64,000 nucleotides of DNA from Pseudomonas hunanensis. Its GTDB lineage: Bacteria; Pseudomonadota; Gammaproteobacteria; Pseudomonadales; Pseudomonadaceae. A program made the position numbers and the translations under genes. This document shows positions 55,570-64,000 of this stretch, one piece after another. Location of the stretch: the NCBI RefSeq assembly GCF_013393325.1, contig NZ_QJRC01000087.1, forward strand, positions 18,049-82,048. Direction: 5' to 3'. The notes beneath the pieces are model-generated. The model saw only the letters and a program-made list of their open reading frames with translations, was not told the DNA's origin and ran no database searches. Numbering within the stretch: the first letter of the stretch is position 1; the number at the start of each line of letters is the position of its first letter.

Positions 55570-57207
55570 ATGTTCAAGAAAGCTGGCAAGACCTTGCTGG
55601 GTCTGGCTGTCGCTGCAAGCGTCATGCAAGCGCACGCCGTAGAAACCAAGAAAGTAGACGTGCTGCTGGTCGGCGGCGGCATCATGAGCTCCACCCTGGC
55701 CGTGTGGCTGCACGAGCTGGAGCCAAGCTGGTCGATGGAAATGGTCGAGCGCCTGGACGGCGTGGCCGAAGAAAGCTCCAACGGCTGGAACAACGCCGGT
55801 ACCGGCCACTCCGCGCTGGCCGAGCTGAACTACACCCCGGAAGACAAAGACGGCAACGTCAACATCACCAAGGCCATCGAAATCAACGAAGCCTTCCAGA
55901 TCTCCCGCCAGTTCTGGTCGTGGCAGGTCCGCCAGGGCGTGCTGAAGAACCCGCACTCGTTCATCAACACCACCCCGCACATGAGCTTCGTCTGGGGCGA
56001 TGACAACATCAAGTTCCTCAAGAAGCGCTACGACGCACTGCAGGCCAGCCCGCTGTTCCGCCCGATGCAGTACTCCGAGGACCACGCGCAGATCGCCAAG
56101 TGGGTCCCGCTGATGATGGAAGGCCGCGACCCGAACCAGAAGCTGGCCGTGACCTGGACGCCAATCGGCACTGACGTCAACTTCGGCGAGATCACCCGCC
56201 AGTTCGTTGGCCATCTGCAGACCCAGAAAGGCTTCGACCTGAAGCTGTCCAGCGAAGTGCAGGACATCACCCGCAACAAGGACGGCTCCTGGCACGTCGA
56301 GTACAAGAACCTGAAGGACGGTACCGAGTCGGCCACCGACGCCAAGTTCCTGTTCATCGGTGCTGGCGGTGGCGCACTGAAGCTGTTGCAGAAGTCGGGC
56401 ATTCCGGAAGCCAAGGAATACGCAGGCTTCCCGGTGGGTGGTTCGTTCCTGGTGACCGAGAACCCGACCGTGGCCATGCAGCACATGGCCAAGGCCTACG
56501 GCATCGCCTCGACCGGTGCGCCACCCATGTCGGTACCGCACCTGGACACCCGCGTGCTGGACGGCAAGCGCGTGATCCTGTTTGGCCCGTTCGCCACTTT
56601 CTCGACCAAGTTCCTGAAGAACGGCTCGTACCTGGACCTGCTCAGCAGCACCACTACCCACAACGTGTGGCCGATGACCAAAGTCGGTATCGAGCAGTAC
56701 CCACTGGTCGAGTACCTCGCTGGCCAGCTGATGCTGTCTGACGATGACCGCTTCGAAGCGCTGCGCACCTACTTCCCGAACGCCAAGAAGGAAGACTGGC
56801 GCCTGTGGCAGGCCGGCCAGCGTGTACAAATCATCAAGCGTGATGCCGAGAAGGGCGGCGTACTGAAGCTGGGCACTGAAGTGGTAGCCTCCGAAGACCG
56901 CACCATCGCGGGCCTGCTGGGTGCATCGCCAGGTGCTTCGACTGCTGCGCCGATCATGCTGAACGTGCTGGAAACCGTGTTCAAGGAGAAGGTCGCTACC
57001 CCAGAGTGGCAGGCCAAGATCAAGGAAATCGTGCCCAGCTACGGCACCAAGCTGAACGACTCGGCAGCGGCCACTCAGAAAGAGTGGAACTACACCGCTG
57101 AAGTGCTGCAGCTGGAGAAACCGCCGGTGATCGACGCCAGCGTCGACTTCGGTGGCGCTGCTGGCCAGCCGGTCGAGAGCAAGCCTGAGAACGACATGGC
57201 GCTGTAA
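55570..57207 (+). CDS. mqo: Malate:quinone oxidoreductase with a signal-peptide-like N-terminus
   Basis: Mqo oxidises malate to oxaloacetate and passes electrons to quinone. The 545-residue protein has the FAD-binding motif [17 protein letters not shown] (glycines 35-37) and the family segments [17 protein letters not shown] and [16 protein letters not shown]. Before the FAD motif it carries about 23 extra residues, [20 protein letters not shown] then AHA, with the charge, hydrophobic core and Ala-x-Ala ending of a Sec signal. Most Mqo enzymes are peripheral on the cytosolic face and lack this. No twin-Arg is present. Pseudomonads usually have more than one mqo. The enzyme family is certain; location is open. 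Confidence 0.93.
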   Translation: MFKKAGKTLLGLAVAASVMQAHAVETKKVDVLLVGGGIMSSTLAVWLHELEPSWSMEMVERLDGVAEESSNGWNNAGTGHSALAELNYTPEDKDGNVNITKAIEINEAFQISRQFWSWQVRQGVLKNPHSFINTTPHMSFVWGDDNIKFLKKRYDALQASPLFRPMQYSEDHAQIAKWVPLMMEGRDPNQKLAVTWTPIGTDVNFGEITRQFVGHLQTQKGFDLKLSSEVQDITRNKDGSWHVEYKNLKDGTESATDAKFLFIGAGGGALKLLQKSGIPEAKEYAGFPVGGSFLVTENPTVAMQHMAKAYGIASTGAPPMSVPHLDTRVLDGKRVILFGPFATFSTKFLKNGSYLDLLSSTTTHNVWPMTKVGIEQYPLVEYLAGQLMLSDDDRFEALRTYFPNAKKEDWRLWQAGQRVQIIKRDAEKGGVLKLGTEVVASEDRTIAGLLGASPGASTAAPIMLNVLETVFKEKVATPEWQAKIKEIVPSYGTKLNDSAAATQKEWNYTAEVLQLEKPPVIDASVDFGGAAGQPVESKPENDMAL

Positions 57208-57228
57208 TCAGCAGCCTTGTCGTGATCC

Positions 57229-57259
57229 AAAGCCACGGGGGTGACCTCGTGGCTTTTTT
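57229..57259 (+). terminator. Terminator of mqo
   Basis: AAAGCCACG and CGTGGCTTT with a T6 tail, 22 bp after the mqo stop. Confidence 0.85.
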
Positions 57260-57381
57260 GTTGTCTGTTTGGGCCTGTCCGCAGGAAACCACTGATCGGA
57301 AACCTGTTCGCCGACCAATAAAAACATATTTTGATGCTTAAATTAATCTTGTCAGTCGATCCCCTCCAGGAGGGTGCCGTC

Positions 57382-58026
57382 ATGAATACCAAGATTGCCG
57401 CCTTACTGCTGCTGGCCCTGTGCGCCCAGCCGGCATGGAGCCAGAGCTACGCCTACTCCAGCACACCCCCCGCCACCAAACCCGCCGAATCCGCTGCAAT
57501 GACCACGCGCATGGCCCTGCGCGACCTGTGGGTCGAGCACATCTTCTGGGTTCGCAACTACGCCGTGGCCAACCAGGCCGGCAACGCCAAGCAGGCTGAA
57601 GTCGCCGCCAATGAGGTGGTCAGCGACGCGACCCGAATCGCCAACAGCATCGCGCCGTTATACGGCCAGCCCGCTGCCGACCAGTTGCTGAAACTGTTGG
57701 CCGGCCACTGGGGCGCGATCAAGCACTACAGCGATGCCACCGTGGCCAAGGACAAGAAGGGCCAGCAAGCTGGCGTCGACGAGCTGACCAGCAATGCCAA
57801 GGCCATCGCGGCGTTCCTGGCCAAGGCCAACCCAAACCTGCCCGAGGCGACCCTGCTTACATTGCTCAGCGCCCACGGTGGCCACCATGTGACGCAGATC
57901 GATCAGTTGGCGGCCGGTGACTATACGGGCGAAGCGCGCACCTGGGGGATGATGCGCGAGCATATTCTGACCCTGTCCGATGCCATCGCTGCGGCGCTGG
58001 TCAAACAGTTCCCGGACAAGTTCTGA
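57382..58026 (+). CDS. Secreted His-bearing triple-repeat helical protein, function unknown
   Basis: The 214-residue protein has a signal peptide (cleavage after PAWS, residue 20). The mature part is almost all helical and seems to be made of three repeats of 56 residues starting near 45, 101 and 157. Each opens with a Leu-rich helix and a His: WVEH, LLAGH and LLSAH, with His 53, 109 and 165 exactly 56 apart. Further His at 115, 168, 169 and 194 make a possible metal or haem site. AGGAGG lies 11 nt before ATG 57382. The stop overlaps the next start by one base. I recognise no family; the repeat is seen, ligand binding is inference. Confidence 0.75.
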   Translation: MNTKIAALLLLALCAQPAWSQSYAYSSTPPATKPAESAAMTTRMALRDLWVEHIFWVRNYAVANQAGNAKQAEVAANEVVSDATRIANSIAPLYGQPAADQLLKLLAGHWGAIKHYSDATVAKDKKGQQAGVDELTSNAKAIAAFLAKANPNLPEATLLTLLSAHGGHHVTQIDQLAAGDYTGEARTWGMMREHILTLSDAIAAALVKQFPDKF

Positions 58027-58649
58027 TGCTCGAGGGACTGGGCCGTACCCAACAGGACCTGCTCCACGCGTTGCTGCACCAGCCAGCCGGCATGAGTATC
58101 GACGACCTGGCGCAAGCCCTGGCCATTACCCGCACGGCGGTACGCCAGCACCTGGCCGCGCTGGAGCGTGATGGCCTGGTCAAGCGCGGCGCCACCCGGC
58201 CTACCGGGCGGCGCCCGGAGCAGTTGCATGAGCTGACTGATCTTGCCCGCGAGCAGTTTCCCCGGCAGTACCCGCTACTGGCGAATCTGCTGATTGGTGA
58301 GGTGGCAGGGTTGCTAGGCCAGGAGGCACTGCTGGCGCTGATGCGCCAACTGGGGCGCAAGCTGGCGGCGGACCTTGAACACAAGGTGGTGGATGAAGCA
58401 CGCATCGTCGAGCACATGAACAATGCCGGCTATGAAGCGCAGGTGTTCTTCCGCTCGGGGGGGGCGCCGCAGATCGTGGCGCACAATTGTGTGTTCCATC
58501 ATTTGGCCAAGGCGCATCCGGTGGTGTGCGAGCTTGATCTGGCGCTGATCGGGGCGCTGGGTGGGGCCGATGTCAGCCATGAGGAGTGCATGCTCAGGGG
58601 AGGGCAGGTGTGCCGGTTTGCGCTGGCCCATCCAGAACCGGCAGGCTGA
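58026..58649 (+). CDS. SufR-like winged-helix regulator, probable Fe-S protein
   Basis: The 207-residue protein has an N-terminal winged helix (residues about 8-60; DLAQALAITRTAVRQHLAAL is the recognition region). Its C-terminal domain carries Cys 155, 168, 188 and 196. The spacing C-x12-C-x27-C (155, 168, 196) is that of SufR-type repressors, which hold an Fe-S cluster, and the surrounding VAHNCVFHHLAKAHPVVCEL fits. The start overlaps the secreted-protein stop (TGATG), so both are made from one message and the regulator may control its partner. The Cys pattern is seen; the cluster and its signal (iron, redox or NO) are inferred. Confidence 0.82.
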   Translation: MLEGLGRTQQDLLHALLHQPAGMSIDDLAQALAITRTAVRQHLAALERDGLVKRGATRPTGRRPEQLHELTDLAREQFPRQYPLLANLLIGEVAGLLGQEALLALMRQLGRKLAADLEHKVVDEARIVEHMNNAGYEAQVFFRSGGAPQIVAHNCVFHHLAKAHPVVCELDLALIGALGGADVSHEECMLRGGQVCRFALAHPEPAG

Positions 58650-58653
58650 CAGG

Positions 58654-58962
58654 TCACACCTGGCGCAGTATGCACGCCAGCAACCCAGGGAACCGCTCAT
58701 CCAGCATTTCGCTGCGCAGTGAATTCATATGGGTAGTGCCCACATTGCGGGTTTGTACCAACCCAGCATCACGCAAAACGCGGAAGTGGTGGGACATGCT
58801 CGACTTCGGCCGCCCCCCGTCCAGTTCGCCACAGCTGGCCTCTGCCACGCCGGCCAGATGGCGGACGATTTCCAGGCGCACGGGGTCGCTGAGCGCATAG
58901 AGCAGGCGTTCGAGGATCAGGTCTTCAGGGTTGGGATGTTTATAGGCTCGCATGCCCGACAT
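58654..58962 (-). CDS. ArsR-family transcriptional regulator next to xenA
   Basis: A winged-helix protein of about 102 residues (start uncertain: ATG 58962, 58953 or 58989). It has the ArsR pattern ALSDPVRLEIVRHLAG and recognition helix KSSMSHHFRVLRDAGLV. The metal-binding CVC of classic ArsR is absent; Cys is present in ASCGEL and LLACIL. It is divergent from xenA across the palindrome at 58991-59008, so it likely represses xenA and itself. A start at 58989 would leave no room for a leader, hence the later start. The inducer is unknown; electrophiles are a reasonable guess from xenA. Confidence 0.85.
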   Translation of the reverse strand: MSGMRAYKHPNPEDLILERLLYALSDPVRLEIVRHLAGVAEASCGELDGGRPKSSMSHHFRVLRDAGLVQTRNVGTTHMNSLRSEMLDERFPGLLACILRQV

Positions 58963-58974
58963 GATAACGGGGGT

Positions 58975-59003
58975 TTCATTAATTGCCATAGTTCGATTAT
59001 GAT
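58975..59003 (+). promoter_or_regulatory. Candidate promoter of xenA
   Basis: TTCATT, a 17-nt spacer and TATGAT, with the operator palindrome over the -10 box. The -35 box is weak. Confidence 0.45.
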
Positions 59004-59008
59004 CGAAC
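58991..59008. promoter_or_regulatory. Operator palindrome between arsR-like and xenA genes
   Basis: GTTCGATTATGATCGAAC has perfect 7-bp arms around TATG. It lies 30 bp before xenA and overlaps its -10 region, as expected for an ArsR-type repressor site. Confidence 0.7.
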
Positions 59009-59038
59009 AACAGTATTCAAATGAACCCGGAGTTTCCC

Positions 59039-60130
59039 ATGTCCGCACTGTTCGAACCCTACACCCTCAAAGACGTCACCCTGCGTAACCGCATTGCCAT
59101 TCCGCCGATGTGCCAATACATGGCCGAAGACGGCATGATCAACGACTGGCACCACGTGCACCTGGCCGGCCTGGCCCGTGGTGGTGCCGGCCTGTTGGTG
59201 GTCGAGGCCACTGCGGTGGCGCCGGAAGGGCGCATTACCCCCGGTTGTGCCGGTATCTGGAGCGATGCCCACGCCCAGGCCTTCGTGCCAGTGGTGCAGG
59301 CCATCAAGGCGGCAGGCTCCGTGCCGGGTATCCAGATCGCCCACGCCGGGCGCAAGGCCAGCGCCAACCGCCCATGGGAAGGTGATGATCATATTGCCGC
59401 CGACGATGCCCGTGGCTGGGAAACCATTGCCCCGTCGGCCATCGCATTTGGCGCGCATCTGCCGAAAGTGCCGCGCGAGATGACCCTGGACGACATCGCC
59501 CGGGTCAAGCAGGACTTTGTCGATGCCGCTCGCCGTGCGCGCGATGCCGGCTTCGAGTGGATCGAGCTGCACTTTGCCCATGGTTACCTGGGCCAGAGCT
59601 TCTTCTCCGAGCACTCCAACAAGCGTACCGATGCCTACGGTGGCAGCTTCGACAACCGTAGCCGCTTCCTGCTGGAAACCCTGGCCGCAGTGCGTGAAGT
59701 GTGGCCGGAAAACCTGCCGCTGACCGCGCGTTTCGGTGTGCTGGAATACGATGGCCGCGACGAGCAGACCCTGGAAGAGTCGATCGAACTGGCGCGCCGC
59801 TTCAAGGCCGGCGGCCTTGACCTGCTGAGCGTGAGTGTCGGCTTCACCATTCCCGAGACCAACATCCCGTGGGGCCCGGCGTTCATGGGGCCGATTGCCG
59901 AGCGTGTGCGCCGTGAGGCGAAGCTGCCGGTGACTTCGGCGTGGGGCTTTGGCACACCGCAGTTGGCGGAAGCGGCTTTGCAGGCCAACCAACTGGACTT
60001 GGTTTCGGTAGGGCGTGCGCACCTGGCCGACCCGCACTGGGCGTACTTTGCAGCCAAGGAGCTGGGGGTGGAGAAAGCCTCCTGGACCTTGCCGGCGCCG
60101 TATGCGCACTGGCTCGAGCGTTATCGCTGA
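59039..60130 (+). CDS. xenA: Xenobiotic reductase A (Old Yellow Enzyme family)
   Basis: XenA is an FMN enzyme that uses NAD(P)H to reduce activated alkenes, nitro compounds and nitrate esters. The 363-residue protein from ATG 59039 has the XenA active-site residues: Cys25 and Tyr27 (PPMCQY), the His-x2-His pair and Tyr in ELHFAHGY (about 176-183), SAWGFGT (Trp near 302) and the C-terminal Trp of HWLERYR. To my memory it is almost the same as the characterised P. putida enzyme. It is divergent from an ArsR regulator. Its physiological substrate is not settled. Confidence 0.95.
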   Translation: MSALFEPYTLKDVTLRNRIAIPPMCQYMAEDGMINDWHHVHLAGLARGGAGLLVVEATAVAPEGRITPGCAGIWSDAHAQAFVPVVQAIKAAGSVPGIQIAHAGRKASANRPWEGDDHIAADDARGWETIAPSAIAFGAHLPKVPREMTLDDIARVKQDFVDAARRARDAGFEWIELHFAHGYLGQSFFSEHSNKRTDAYGGSFDNRSRFLLETLAAVREVWPENLPLTARFGVLEYDGRDEQTLEESIELARRFKAGGLDLLSVSVGFTIPETNIPWGPAFMGPIAERVRREAKLPVTSAWGFGTPQLAEAALQANQLDLVSVGRAHLADPHWAYFAAKELGVEKASWTLPAPYAHWLERYR

Positions 60131-60140
60131 GTGATGCCGG

Positions 60141-60157
60141 GGGCCGCACAGCGGCCC
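60141..60157. terminator. Hairpin between convergent xenA and the dehydrogenase gene
   Basis: GGGCCGC and GCGGCCC with an ACA loop, between the two stop codons. Confidence 0.5.
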
Positions 60158-60163
60158 TCGAAT

Positions 60164-61411
60164 CTAGAAGCGATCCAACCGGTAGGCTGCCATCTCATGC
60201 CCACGGGCCCGCTCAGCCAACCGCCCCATCCATTCCGCCGTCACCGCTGCTTGGGTCAACCCCAGGTGCTGATGCCCGAACGCCAACAGCACCCGCCCAT
60301 CACACACCCGGTCGATCACTGGCAATGAATCTGGCAACGAAGGCCTGAAGCCCATCCACGGTGTCGCCCCTTCGACGCTCAGGTCTTGTCGGAACAACCC
60401 CTTGCTCAGCCGGTGCAATTGCCACGCCCGTTGCATGCTCGGCGGCGCCTCCAACCCGGCGAACTCCACCGTGCCAGCCAGGCGCAAGCCTTCGGCCATG
60501 GGCGTCATGATGAACTTGCGTTCAAGCGAGGTGACTGCAAACGGCAGGCGCTGGTGCTCACCCGGCAACATCAGGTGGTAGCCGCGCTCTGTGTCCAGCG
60601 GTACCCGCTTGCCAGTCAGCGCGGCGGTCAGTTTCGCAGAATGCGCACCACAGCTGATCAGCACCTGGCGAGCATCGAGCGTGCCCTTGTCGCTGGCCAG
60701 GCTGACCCCGCCACTGTGCAGTTGCCCACCCTCGACCTGCGCCTGGACAAAGCGCACGCCACTGGCCTTGGCCGCTTCGAACAGTTCGCACACTACCCGG
60801 TACGGGTCGATGAAGTGCCCGGTCTTGGGGAAGAACAGCCCGCCCAGCAATGATGGGCTCAATTGTGGCGCCGCTTCGCGCACGGCCTCGGCCGACCAGA
60901 AACTCACCGGTACCGCCTGCTGGCGCATGCGTGCGCGCAACGCCTCCAGCGCCTGGCGCGACTCGGGCCGTTCGAACACCAGCAACGAGCCATCCTCCTG
61001 GAACAGTTCGCTGCGCCCGATCGAGCCCAGCAACCGCTGCCAGGCGCCCAGGCTGCCTTCGTTCAAGGTGCGGATGCCCGCCACGGTGCGCTGGAACGGC
61101 GCCGCTCGCAGGTTGAGCAGCAGCCGGGTGAACCACGGCATGGCCCTGGGCAAGTACTTCCAGTCCAGGCGCAGCGGGCCCATCGGGTCTAGCAGCATGC
61201 GGGGCAAGCGCTTGAGGATGGACAGGTCGGCAATCGGGAACACTTGTTCAGTGGCCAGGTGCCCGGCATTGCCATAGGACGCGCCAAGGCCTGGCGCCTG
61301 GCGGTCGATCAGCGTTACCCGGCGGCCCTGACGGGCCAGCTGCAGGGCGCAGGCGACGCCGACGATGCCGGCGCCCACCACGGCGATGTCGGTTTCAGCG
61401 GTTTCGACCAT
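60164..61411 (-). CDS. DadA-like FAD oxidoreductase, probable D-hydroxyproline dehydrogenase
   Basis: The 415-residue flavoprotein has the FAD-binding motif IAVVGAGIVGVACALQLARQG at its N-terminus, the DadA-type segment SYGNAGHLATEQVFP, and a C-terminal FGHQHLGLTQAAVTAE. It starts 2 bp after the semialdehyde dehydrogenase stop and ends the leftward operon. In P. putida the corresponding gene next to the hydroxyproline deaminase and dehydrogenase is linked to oxidation of cis-4-hydroxy-D-proline to pyrroline-4-hydroxy-2-carboxylate. The fold is certain; the substrate rests on context. Confidence 0.85.
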   Translation of the reverse strand: MVETAETDIAVVGAGIVGVACALQLARQGRRVTLIDRQAPGLGASYGNAGHLATEQVFPIADLSILKRLPRMLLDPMGPLRLDWKYLPRAMPWFTRLLLNLRAAPFQRTVAGIRTLNEGSLGAWQRLLGSIGRSELFQEDGSLLVFERPESRQALEALRARMRQQAVPVSFWSAEAVREAAPQLSPSLLGGLFFPKTGHFIDPYRVVCELFEAAKASGVRFVQAQVEGGQLHSGGVSLASDKGTLDARQVLISCGAHSAKLTAALTGKRVPLDTERGYHLMLPGEHQRLPFAVTSLERKFIMTPMAEGLRLAGTVEFAGLEAPPSMQRAWQLHRLSKGLFRQDLSVEGATPWMGFRPSLPDSLPVIDRVCDGRVLLAFGHQHLGLTQAAVTAEWMGRLAERARGHEMAAYRLDRF

Positions 61412-61413
61412 GC

Positions 61414-62991
61414 TCAGCCTTCCCGTTTACCATCAAGCAGGCGCCGCAGCCGCAGCGGGTTGCCGTGCTGCAACGCGTGCGGCAGCAGCGCATCGGGGAA
61501 GTCCTGGTAGCACACCGGGCGCAGGAAACGCAGGATCGCTGCCGTGCCCACCGAGGTGGTACGGGCATCGGAGGTGGCCGGGAATGGCCCGCCATGCACC
61601 ATCGCATCGCACACCTCGACGCCGGTCGGCCAACCATTGACCAGTATGCGCCCGGCCTTGCGCTCAAGGGTCGGCAGCAGGGCGCGGGCGCTGTCGATGT
61701 CGGCCTCGTCCAGCTGCAGGGTGGCGGTCAGTTGACCTTCAAGGTGCTCGGCTACCTGGCGGACCTGCTCGTCACTGTCGCAGGCCACGATCAGCGACGC
61801 TGCGCCGAACACTTCAGCCTGCAACGCCGGGTCGGCGAGGAAGGCCTCGGCCTGGGTCACGAACAGCTGTGCCTGGCACTGATTGGGGCTGTGGCTGGCC
61901 AGGCCGCAGGCGGTGGCCTGGGCATTGGCGTTGGCCGCAAGCGCAGCGACGCCGGCTTGGTAGGCGTCAAATATGCCCGGCGTGAGCATGGTTTGCGCAG
62001 CAGCCTGCTGCACATGCCCACTGGCTGCCGCGACAAACCGCTGCAACGCCGGCCCCTGGCGAGCGATTACCAGGCCGGGGTTGGTGCAGAACTGGCCGGC
62101 GCCTTGGGTCAGCGAAGCGACGAAACCTTGTGCCAGTGCTTCGGCACGGGCCTGCAGCGCGGCGTCGAACAGAAACACCGGGTTGATCGAGCTCATTTCG
62201 GCATACACCGGGATTGGCTCCGGGCGCGCCTGGGCGGCCTGGCACAGCGCCACGCCGCCACTGCGCGAGCCGGTAAAGCCAACGGCTTTGATACGCGGGT
62301 CGCTGACCAGGGCAATGCCCACTTCGCGACCCGAGCCGTACAGCAGCGAAAACACACCGGCTGGCAAGCCGCATTGTTTCACGGCTTGCGCCACCGCCCG
62401 GCCGACCAGTTCGCTGGTGCCTGGGTGGGCGCTGTGGGCCTTGACGACCACAGGGCAGCCAGCAGCCAAAGCCGAGGCTGTGTCGCCACCGGCCACCGAG
62501 AATGCCAGCGGGAAGTTGCTGGCGCCGAACACGGCTACCGGCCCCAGGGCCACCTGGCGCTGGCGCAGGTCGGCGCGCGGCAGTGGCTGGCGTTCGGGCA
62601 GGGCGTTGTCGACCCGCACATCCAGCCATTCGCCAGCCCGTACCACTCGGGCGAAGGTGCGCAACTGGGTGCAGGTGCGGCCACGTTCGCCCTGTATGCG
62701 TGCCTTGGGCAGGCCGGTTTCGGCCACGGCGCGGTCGATCAGGGCATCGCCCAGTGCCTCGATCTGCGTGGCGATGGTTTCGAGGAACTGTGCCCGTTGT
62801 TCGAGCGAGGTTTCGCGGTAGGCATCGAACGCCGCCCAGGCCAGGGCGCAGGCCTGGGCCACGTGTTCGCCGGTGCCGCCCAGGTAGGCCGGTTCCAGCG
62901 CCTGGCCGGTGGCCGGGTCAATGGCGCGGATGGCTTGGCGGCTGCCGGTTACTGGCGTCTGGCCGATCAGCAGGTTGCCTGTCAGGGTCAT
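61414..62991 (-). CDS. Alpha-ketoglutarate semialdehyde dehydrogenase
   Basis: The 525-residue aldehyde dehydrogenase oxidises 2,5-dioxopentanoate to 2-oxoglutarate, the last step of hydroxyproline breakdown. It has the family's [20 protein letters not shown] segment, the catalytic Cys in AGQFCTNPG (about residue 300), the glutamate in AEMSSINP, and [11 protein letters not shown] 62991 follows GGAGG at 5 nt; an in-frame ORF extends 60 codons further but without family character. The specific substrate is supported by the neighbours. Confidence 0.9.
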   Translation of the reverse strand: MTLTGNLLIGQTPVTGSRQAIRAIDPATGQALEPAYLGGTGEHVAQACALAWAAFDAYRETSLEQRAQFLETIATQIEALGDALIDRAVAETGLPKARIQGERGRTCTQLRTFARVVRAGEWLDVRVDNALPERQPLPRADLRQRQVALGPVAVFGASNFPLAFSVAGGDTASALAAGCPVVVKAHSAHPGTSELVGRAVAQAVKQCGLPAGVFSLLYGSGREVGIALVSDPRIKAVGFTGSRSGGVALCQAAQARPEPIPVYAEMSSINPVFLFDAALQARAEALAQGFVASLTQGAGQFCTNPGLVIARQGPALQRFVAAASGHVQQAAAQTMLTPGIFDAYQAGVAALAANANAQATACGLASHSPNQCQAQLFVTQAEAFLADPALQAEVFGAASLIVACDSDEQVRQVAEHLEGQLTATLQLDEADIDSARALLPTLERKAGRILVNGWPTGVEVCDAMVHGGPFPATSDARTTSVGTAAILRFLRPVCYQDFPDALLPHALQHGNPLRLRRLLDGKREG

Positions 62992-63028
62992 GGAGCCTCC
63001 TTGGGAATCGATTGCAGGTGCATGGGGG

Positions 63029-63078
63029 ACTGCTTGCAGTGTGGGTGCGGGCGTACCCGCGCCCACAGAGCAAGCAGT
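63029..63078. repeat. Intercistronic hairpin in the hydroxyproline operon
   Basis: Outer arms ACTGCTTG and CAAGCAGT enclose an inner stem GTGGGTGCGGG/CCCGCGCCCAC with one T:G wobble. It lies in the 94-bp gap between two leftward genes and may tune mRNA stability. Confidence 0.6.
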
Positions 63079-63085
63079 GGCTGCA

Positions 63086-64000
63086 TCAGGCCAGGTTCTG
63101 CTCGGCCGACCAGCTGGCGTACCAGCTACGGAACAGCGCGTATTGCTGCTCGGCATAGTTGCGCTGGGCATCGGTCAGCACGTCGGTCTGGTTGAAGTGC
63201 AGGCTGTACTCGGTGTCGCCGTTCAGCACCATCAGGTGCTTGTAGTACAGCACCAGGTCGCAACCTTCATCGAACGACGACAGCACGGCCAGTGCCGCCT
63301 CCAGCTCGCGCGCCAGGCGGCGGGCACGGGCGTCGCCCTTGGCCGCCTGCTTGCTCAGGCTCACCAGCTGCAGCACTTCACGCGGCAGGGCGTTGCCGAT
63401 GCCGGTGATGGCGCCGGTGGCGTTGCAGTTGACGAAGCCGTGCACCACTTGGGTATCCACGCCGACCATCAAGGTCACATCGTCGTCCTTGGAGGTGATG
63501 TGTTCGGCGGCATAGCGCAGGTCGGCGCCACCGCCGAATTCCTTGAAACCGATCAGGTTGGGGAACTCGCGGCGCAGCTCGAAGAACAGGTCGGCGCGGG
63601 TGGCGAAGCCGTAGTACGGGCTGTTGTAGATCACCGCTGGCAGCTTTGGTGCGGCGGCGAGAATGGCCGAGAAGTGGTGCTTCTGGGCGATCAACGAAGC
63701 GCCGCGGCTGAGCACGCGGGGGATGACCATCAGGCCGGCGGCGCCGACGCTGGCTGCGTGGGCGGCATGAGACACCGCTTCACGGGTGTTCACCGCGCCG
63801 GTGCCGACAATGGTCGGGATGCCGGCGGCCACCAGGCGCGCCACGCCTTCCTGGCGCTCGGCCTCGGTCAACAGTGGCCAGTCACCCATCGAACCGCAGT
63901 ACACCACGGCGCTCATGCCGGCTTCGATGAGTTCGCGGCCTTTGCGCACCAGGGCGTCGAAGTCCGGCTTGCGCTCGGCGGTGCACGGGGTCATCAGGGC
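63086..64000 (-). CDS. Pyrroline-4-hydroxy-2-carboxylate deaminase, 5' end outside the window
   Basis: This DapA-superfamily aldolase-fold enzyme removes water and ammonia from pyrroline-4-hydroxy-2-carboxylate to give 2,5-dioxopentanoate. At least 304 residues are present; the reading frame runs off the right edge (Ala-Leu precede the first in-window Met at 63994), and the missing N-terminus is probably about 10-15 residues. It has the Schiff-base Lys in [13 protein letters not shown], Tyr in [10 protein letters not shown], and [15 protein letters not shown] in place of DapA's GTTGES. It is the first gene of the operon seen here. Confidence 0.88.
   Translation of the reverse strand, partial: ALMTPCTAERKPDFDALVRKGRELIEAGMSAVVYCGSMGDWPLLTEAERQEGVARLVAAGIPTIVGTGAVNTREAVSHAAHAASVGAAGLMVIPRVLSRGASLIAQKHHFSAILAAAPKLPAVIYNSPYYGFATRADLFFELRREFPNLIGFKEFGGGADLRYAAEHITSKDDDVTLMVGVDTQVVHGFVNCNATGAITGIGNALPREVLQLVSLSKQAAKGDARARRLARELEAALAVLSSFDEGCDLVLYYKHLMVLNGDTEYSLHFNQTDVLTDAQRNYAEQQYALFRSWYASWSAEQNLA

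Overview
The window is chromosomal DNA from a fluorescent pseudomonad of the Pseudomonas putida group. The evidence is a GC-rich gene-dense layout, P. putida-type REP palindromes, a protein at 59039-60130 that reads as P. putida xenobiotic reductase A, an OprD-family porin, and a gene order (rimO/kup/mprF/dinB/proS, then aspS-yebC-ruvCAB-tol-pal-queEC, nadA, dapA-bamC-purC, mqo, hydroxyproline genes) that matches my memory of P. putida chromosomes. No phage, insertion sequence or CRISPR array was seen.

Region 1 (1-4.4 kb) is the least conventional part. It has a secreted Gly/His/Asp repeat protein, a DUF6502-type cytosolic protein translationally coupled to a secreted DUF5666-type protein with a long Val-Glu-Lys tripeptide tail, and a small predicted outer-membrane protein. 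Region 2 (4.4-18 kb) holds rimO, the kup K+ transporter, an aminoacyl-phosphatidylglycerol hydrolase/synthase pair (AcvB/VirJ-like plus mprF), three tandem initiator tRNA genes each with its own promoter and terminator, SOS-controlled dinB, a lipoprotein, proS and an OprD-family porin.

Region 3 (18.7-21.3 kb) has small stress and housekeeping genes: a HIT protein, slyX, a membrane-anchored cold-shock protein, a Dps-like ferritin and a ribbon-helix-helix protein. Region 4 (21.3-33.8 kb) is the conserved block fmdB-like, aspS, yebC, ruvC, ruvA, ruvB, ybgC, tolQ, tolR, tolA, tolB, pal, cpoB, queE, queC and tRNA-Lys. It covers translation, Holliday-junction resolution, envelope constriction and queuosine synthesis.

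Region 5 (33.9-38.5 kb) has a CDF-like transporter that lacks the usual metal ligands, a Cache-domain chemoreceptor (probably McpU) and an amine or amino-acid permease. Region 6 (38.9-49.7 kb) holds a DUF945 protein, nadA, bepA-like, a TusA-like protein, an AI-2E-family permease, bcp, gcvR, dapA, bamC, a metallo-beta-lactamase-fold hydrolase, purC and tRNA-Ser(CGA). Region 7 (50.1-54.9 kb) is a three-gene envelope cluster of unknown function followed by a LysE-type exporter.

Region 8 (55-64 kb) holds a small lipoprotein and an mqo whose N-terminus looks like a Sec signal peptide. Next is a secreted protein built from 56-residue His-bearing repeats, overlapping by one base the gene for a SufR-like regulator with a Cys pattern suited to an Fe-S cluster. 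Then come an ArsR regulator divergent from xenA across a perfect palindrome, and a leftward hydroxyproline-degradation operon (deaminase, semialdehyde dehydrogenase, D-amino-acid-dehydrogenase-like) cut by the window's right edge.

The best candidates for something undescribed are the His-repeat/Fe-S-regulator pair (57.4-58.6 kb), the repeat-protein locus at the left end, and the envelope cluster at 50-54 kb. All assignments are from reading the sequence; no database search was run.
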